From NCBI GenBank assembly GCA_030407085.1, contig CM059586.1, positions 16,448,001 through 16,512,000 of the forward strand: a DNA stretch of 64,000 bases, written 5' to 3'. This document shows, in pieces, positions 60,500 through 64,000 of the stretch (position 1 is the first letter of the stretch; every line of letters begins with the position of its first letter). Position numbers and translations under genes: made by a program. A model generated the notes under the pieces. That model ran no database searches. It saw nothing but the letters and a program-made list of their open reading frames with translations, and was not told the DNA's origin. Origin of the DNA: Trichopria drosophilae (Eukaryota; Arthropoda; Insecta; Hymenoptera; Diapriidae).

Positions 60500-61760
60500 A
60501 TATTCTGAACGGCTTCAAGTATTTATCTTACAAAAAAAACAAATATTTAATTTAGAAAAAAGTTTAATTTAGAAATTAAACGTCCCTATAATATTGTCAC
60601 GTTTGGTGACAATTCAATAGTCCTGGAAATTATTAAGCCCACCACTTTCACCACTAAGGAAAAGTTAATTTAAAAAAATATGGAGACTATTTAGAATATT
60701 CTGCACGGAAAAAATGTATAGTTCCCTAGTACATACATGATATTTAGATGATAAGTCATGTTAACTTCATAATTTGACGAGTCTGGAAAATTCACGTGCC
60801 AAAACATGCTTATTTAATTAAATTTAATTATTAAAAAATCAATTATTATTATAATAATTTAGAAAATAATTAAATAATCATATATTAAAAGTCATAGCAC
60901 GATATTGGGATAATTTATTAGGGGTAAAGCAATAAAATAAAAACTGTTACTACTGAATATTATCAAAACCCCTTCAGTATTTATATTATTTACCTCATTT
61001 ACTGTGATATTTCACACACCTTTTCCTATTCCTAATTAACGGTGAGCCCCTAGCCAGGGGGGGCCTACCCCCCCCCCTTTACTCCACTTCTCCCCCTATC
61101 TAATGCATTTCCACCCCACTAAAATCGTCCAAAGGCTATAATTCTATTATAATTTCTATTTAATAAATACATTTTCATATATAGACTGGCATCAGCTAAT
61201 GGAAATATTCAAGTATAAGAGATAAGTATTTTTTCTTAATCACATTTTACATATTTGCGCTAATTAATTAACCTGAAAATTCACTACAATCTGCGCAATG
61301 TTGATATGAATCTATTAATTACATATTTTATTATATTCCAGAATTTGACGAGTGGGATAAAATTTTACTCAAAACTCTCGATGATGTACCCTGTAAAAAT
61401 TGTCATGAAATTTAATGTATTTTTAATATACAATAGTGCATTAGCTTTAATGTAACTGTACATTAAATTAAAATTTGAGTACATTTGAATGAAATTGGAT
61501 GGACGTTTATGTTAAATGTAACGCATAAGTGCACGTATTTTAAGAATTCTTTCAGGAAATTTCATTTCAGCAATGAAAAATCGATTTATATACATTTTCA
61601 TGAAAATTAATCTTCATTTGATATGAAAAGTAATGGAGTTGTAAGTGAGGTACAGAAATGTAATGTAATAGTACATTAAAATTGGATGAAGTTTTATGCC
61701 TTTGTTTAAGAAATTTCATTTATTCATTCAGTTCAACTAACGATTAAGTAGTTTATGCAA
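60500..61760. other. Upstream flank, nothing recognised apart from low-complexity words
   Basis: A G-run/C-run pair at 61050-61080 can fold. 61400-61690 repeats TTTAATGTA / TACATTAAA words in both orientations, possibly another degraded MITE. No coding sequence supported. Confidence 0.4.
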
Positions 61761-61766
61761 ATATTA

Positions 61767-62307
61767 CACCGGACCACAAAAAAAAACTTTCTATGTCATG
61801 TGCAAGAAACGCAAATAGGTTTTTCTGTTAGATTTGAGGCCGTTGAATCCGAAATCGGGCACAGAACTGGTCCAATACATCTGAGTTTTTGGAATCTGTA
61901 AACAAGTAGAACAAATTCTGGATCCTGGATTCGAATCAGCAACTAAAAATCCATACGAATTACCTAGTCTTGATCCATTGTATATTGCATTTTTTTTCTT
62001 GCGCAAGATTTCTCGGAAAACAAAAATTTATCAAAGTATAAACTTATCTATAAACAGACGTACAGAACCAATTCTGCCCCAATTCATATTCAGCGGCCTA
62101 AAATCGATAAGAAAAAACTAGTCTTGTTCCATTTTACAGCTTAAAATGCGTAAATTTTTGGCACTTTAAAACCTCAAATATAACAAAACTCAGTCAGTTG
62201 TATAGGACCAATTCTGTGTCCGAATTCGGATTCAGTGGCTCAAAATCTATAAGAAAAAACTAGTTGCGTTTCTTGCATATGACATAAGTTTTTTTTGTAG
62301 TTCAGTG
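61767..62307. mobile_element. Short CACTA-like element with TTA target duplication
   Basis: TTA (61764-61766), CACCGGACCACAAAAAAAAA ... TTTTTTTTGTAGTTCAGTG, TTA (62308-62310). Subterminal words (CGGATTCAGTGGCTCAAAAT, and their inverse around 61840) are shared with 25225-26606. Non-coding, deletion derivative. Confidence 0.75.
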
Positions 62308-62476
62308 TTACTCATTACAACGGACAAAAAATAAAATGTGTACATAATATTCACGTAAAATACAAAAAATTTTTTGACTGAAAATGAATTACAATTGAAT
62401 TAATAAATGTTATCATTTTTACCACAATTTACGATTCAGCGACCCAAATAATCCGAGTATGAACTAGCAGACTTAA

Positions 62477-63792
62477 CCCATTAACGCCTGAAATTGCATT
62501 TTTTATACTTCATTTTCAATCAAGCATTTCGTATCAAAATCAAAGTTGAAAACAATTGAAAGGTACATATATCCTATTGTTTTCGAGGTCGCTCTTCAAG
62601 ATTCCGAGGTCGAAATTGAGTTTTAGCCATCAGGAATTCCAATATGGCGCCGAAATTTTAAAAAAATTCCAAAAAATTGGGAATTTTTTATTCCTATTAA
62701 TTTTTTTCGAGCTATTAGAATATTGGAATTGTTTTGGAACCGTGCATAATGGTGCATAAAACAGTTGAATTTTAAGAAAAAATTTTACTTTTATACCCCA
62801 CATCATTGTAACGACCTCAAAATGGCGTCAACAATGAAAATTTCTTTGAAAAATTTCTGAACGTTCTAACTCAGAAACTACATGCTGTTATAAAAAAATG
62901 CTAAGAATGAAAACTTCTTGGAATTAATCGAGAAATATAGTGGAATTTTTTCAGATTTTTGTGATGACATTTTGAGAAATTTTTTTTCAGCATTTTTTCA
63001 AAATTATAATTTATTTATGAAAAATTATGAAAAAAAATTGGTGTATTCACTTATGAATTCTACGAGTTTTTTGTTCTTTGCAATTTTTTCCAAAAGTTGA
63101 GTTTTTTTTGGGGGAGGGGGGGGGGGAATCCTAAACTATAATATTTGAAATTCATTTCCTCGAAAACTATCAACTTTTCGAAAAAATGGCAAACAACAAA
63201 TAACTCTTCGAATTCATCAGTGAATACACTAAATTTTTTTCAGAATTTTTTTGTAAATATATTATAATTTAGAAAAAAATGTTGAAAAAAAATTTCTCAA
63301 AATCACATCAAAAAATTTTCTAAAAATTCCACTATATCGCTTGATGAATTTTAAGAACTTTTCATTGTAGGCATTTTTTTCTTCAAGTTCGTAGTTTTTG
63401 AGTTAGAGCGTCCAGAAATTTCTCAAAGAAATTTTCATTGTTGACGCCATTTTGAGGTCGTTAGAATGACGTAGGGTATAAAAGTAAACTTTTTTCTTAA
63501 AATTCAACTATTTTATGCACCATTATGCAAGGTTTCAATAAAATTCCAATATTCTAATAGCTCGAAAAAACTTGACAAGAATAAAAAATTCCCAATTTTT
63601 TTGAATTTTTTTTTAAATTCGGCGCCATATTGGAATTCCTAATAGGTGAACTCAATTTTGACCTCTGAATCTTGAAGAGCGACCTCGAAAACCGTAGGAT
63701 ACGTACCTCTCAATTGTTTTCAACTTTGATTTTGATGCGAAAAACTTGATTGAAAATGAAGTATAAAAATTGTCATTTCAGGCGTTAATAGG
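62477..63792. mobile_element. TTAA-flanked inverted-repeat element, arms about 600 bp
   Basis: TTAA (62473-62476), CCCATTAACGCCTGAAATTG ... TTTCAGGCGTTAATAGG, TTAA (63793-63796). Arms pair through GAGGTCGCTCTTCAAGATTC and AATTCCAATATGGCGCCGAA to a centre near 63120 marked by a G run. No transposase ORF. The terminal word defines the CCCATTAAYGCC group seen at 604, 14621, 32630 and 59364. Confidence 0.85.
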
Positions 63793-64000
63793 TTAAACGA
63801 CATTTCGAATTTTTTGTACTTTTTTGGCACTTTGGCCCACTGTTTAGATTTTGAATTTTTGACGACATTTTAAGTTTCATCGTCACTAAAGACCAACAAG
63901 TTTGTTACTTCACCCTATTTTAAGGACATTTTGAACTTTTTGTACTTTTTACACTTCTGGCCCATCTGTTATTATAAATTTTGGCATTTTGGCAACATTT

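Overview
The window looks like AT-rich, repeat-laden nuclear DNA of an animal, most likely an insect or other arthropod. There are no bacterial operons or Shine-Dalgarno sites. I can support one spliced host gene. Everything else I recognise is transposable-element material: piggyBac/Kolobok-type (TTAA-flanked), CACTA-type, pogo-type, a Penelope-like retroelement, a LINE scrap, a tRNA-derived SINE, and many foldback elements. I cannot name the species from the sequence alone.

Host gene. An alpha-arrestin (arrestin domain-containing, ARRDC-type) gene lies on the minus strand. It has six coding exons, in gene order 59535-59421, 56906-56787, 53155-52941, 52834-52661, 17968-17632 and 14175-14018. 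All junctions are GT-AG with matching phases (1, 1, 0, 0, 1). The joined coding length is 1119 nt, giving 372 residues plus stop. The N arrestin fold is encoded by exons 1-3, the C arrestin fold by exons 4-5, and a short polar tail by exon 6. Intron 4, between the two halves of the C fold, is 34,692 bp and makes up more than half the window.

Layout. 1-14 kb is the 3' flank of the gene, with scattered short elements (hairpin modules built on ttttacggcc, pogo-like MITEs, a 1.05 kb TTAA-flanked inverted-repeat element at 12.7-13.7 kb). 14.0-18.0 kb holds exons 6 and 5 with intron 5 between them. 18-52.7 kb is the giant intron. It contains a broken Penelope-like reverse transcriptase (20.3-20.8 kb), several perfect hairpins, a TTAA-flanked foldback (24.3-25.0 kb), a CACTA-like element with a decayed ORF (25.2-26.6 kb), a 2.4 kb element with arrays of subterminal motifs (34.0-36.4 kb), an 8.3 kb near-palindrome (39.6-47.8 kb), and nested pogo-like elements (49.2-51.2 kb). 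52.7-59.5 kb holds exons 4 to 1. 59.5-64 kb is the upstream flank: a candidate promoter patch near 60.0 kb and three further inverted-repeat elements.

Most unusual part. The 8.3 kb palindrome has arms of about 3.7 and 4.6 kb. Each arm carries one diverged copy of an unrecognised protein made of 23-residue tandem repeats, plus a complete foldback element that is itself palindromic. The arms differ by private insertions (a SINE, a pogo-like piece and a block of hairpin modules, all in the right arm). This argues that the structure is old and real rather than an assembly artefact. Because it sits inside an intron, the arrestin pre-mRNA would contain a kilobase-scale self-complementary hairpin.
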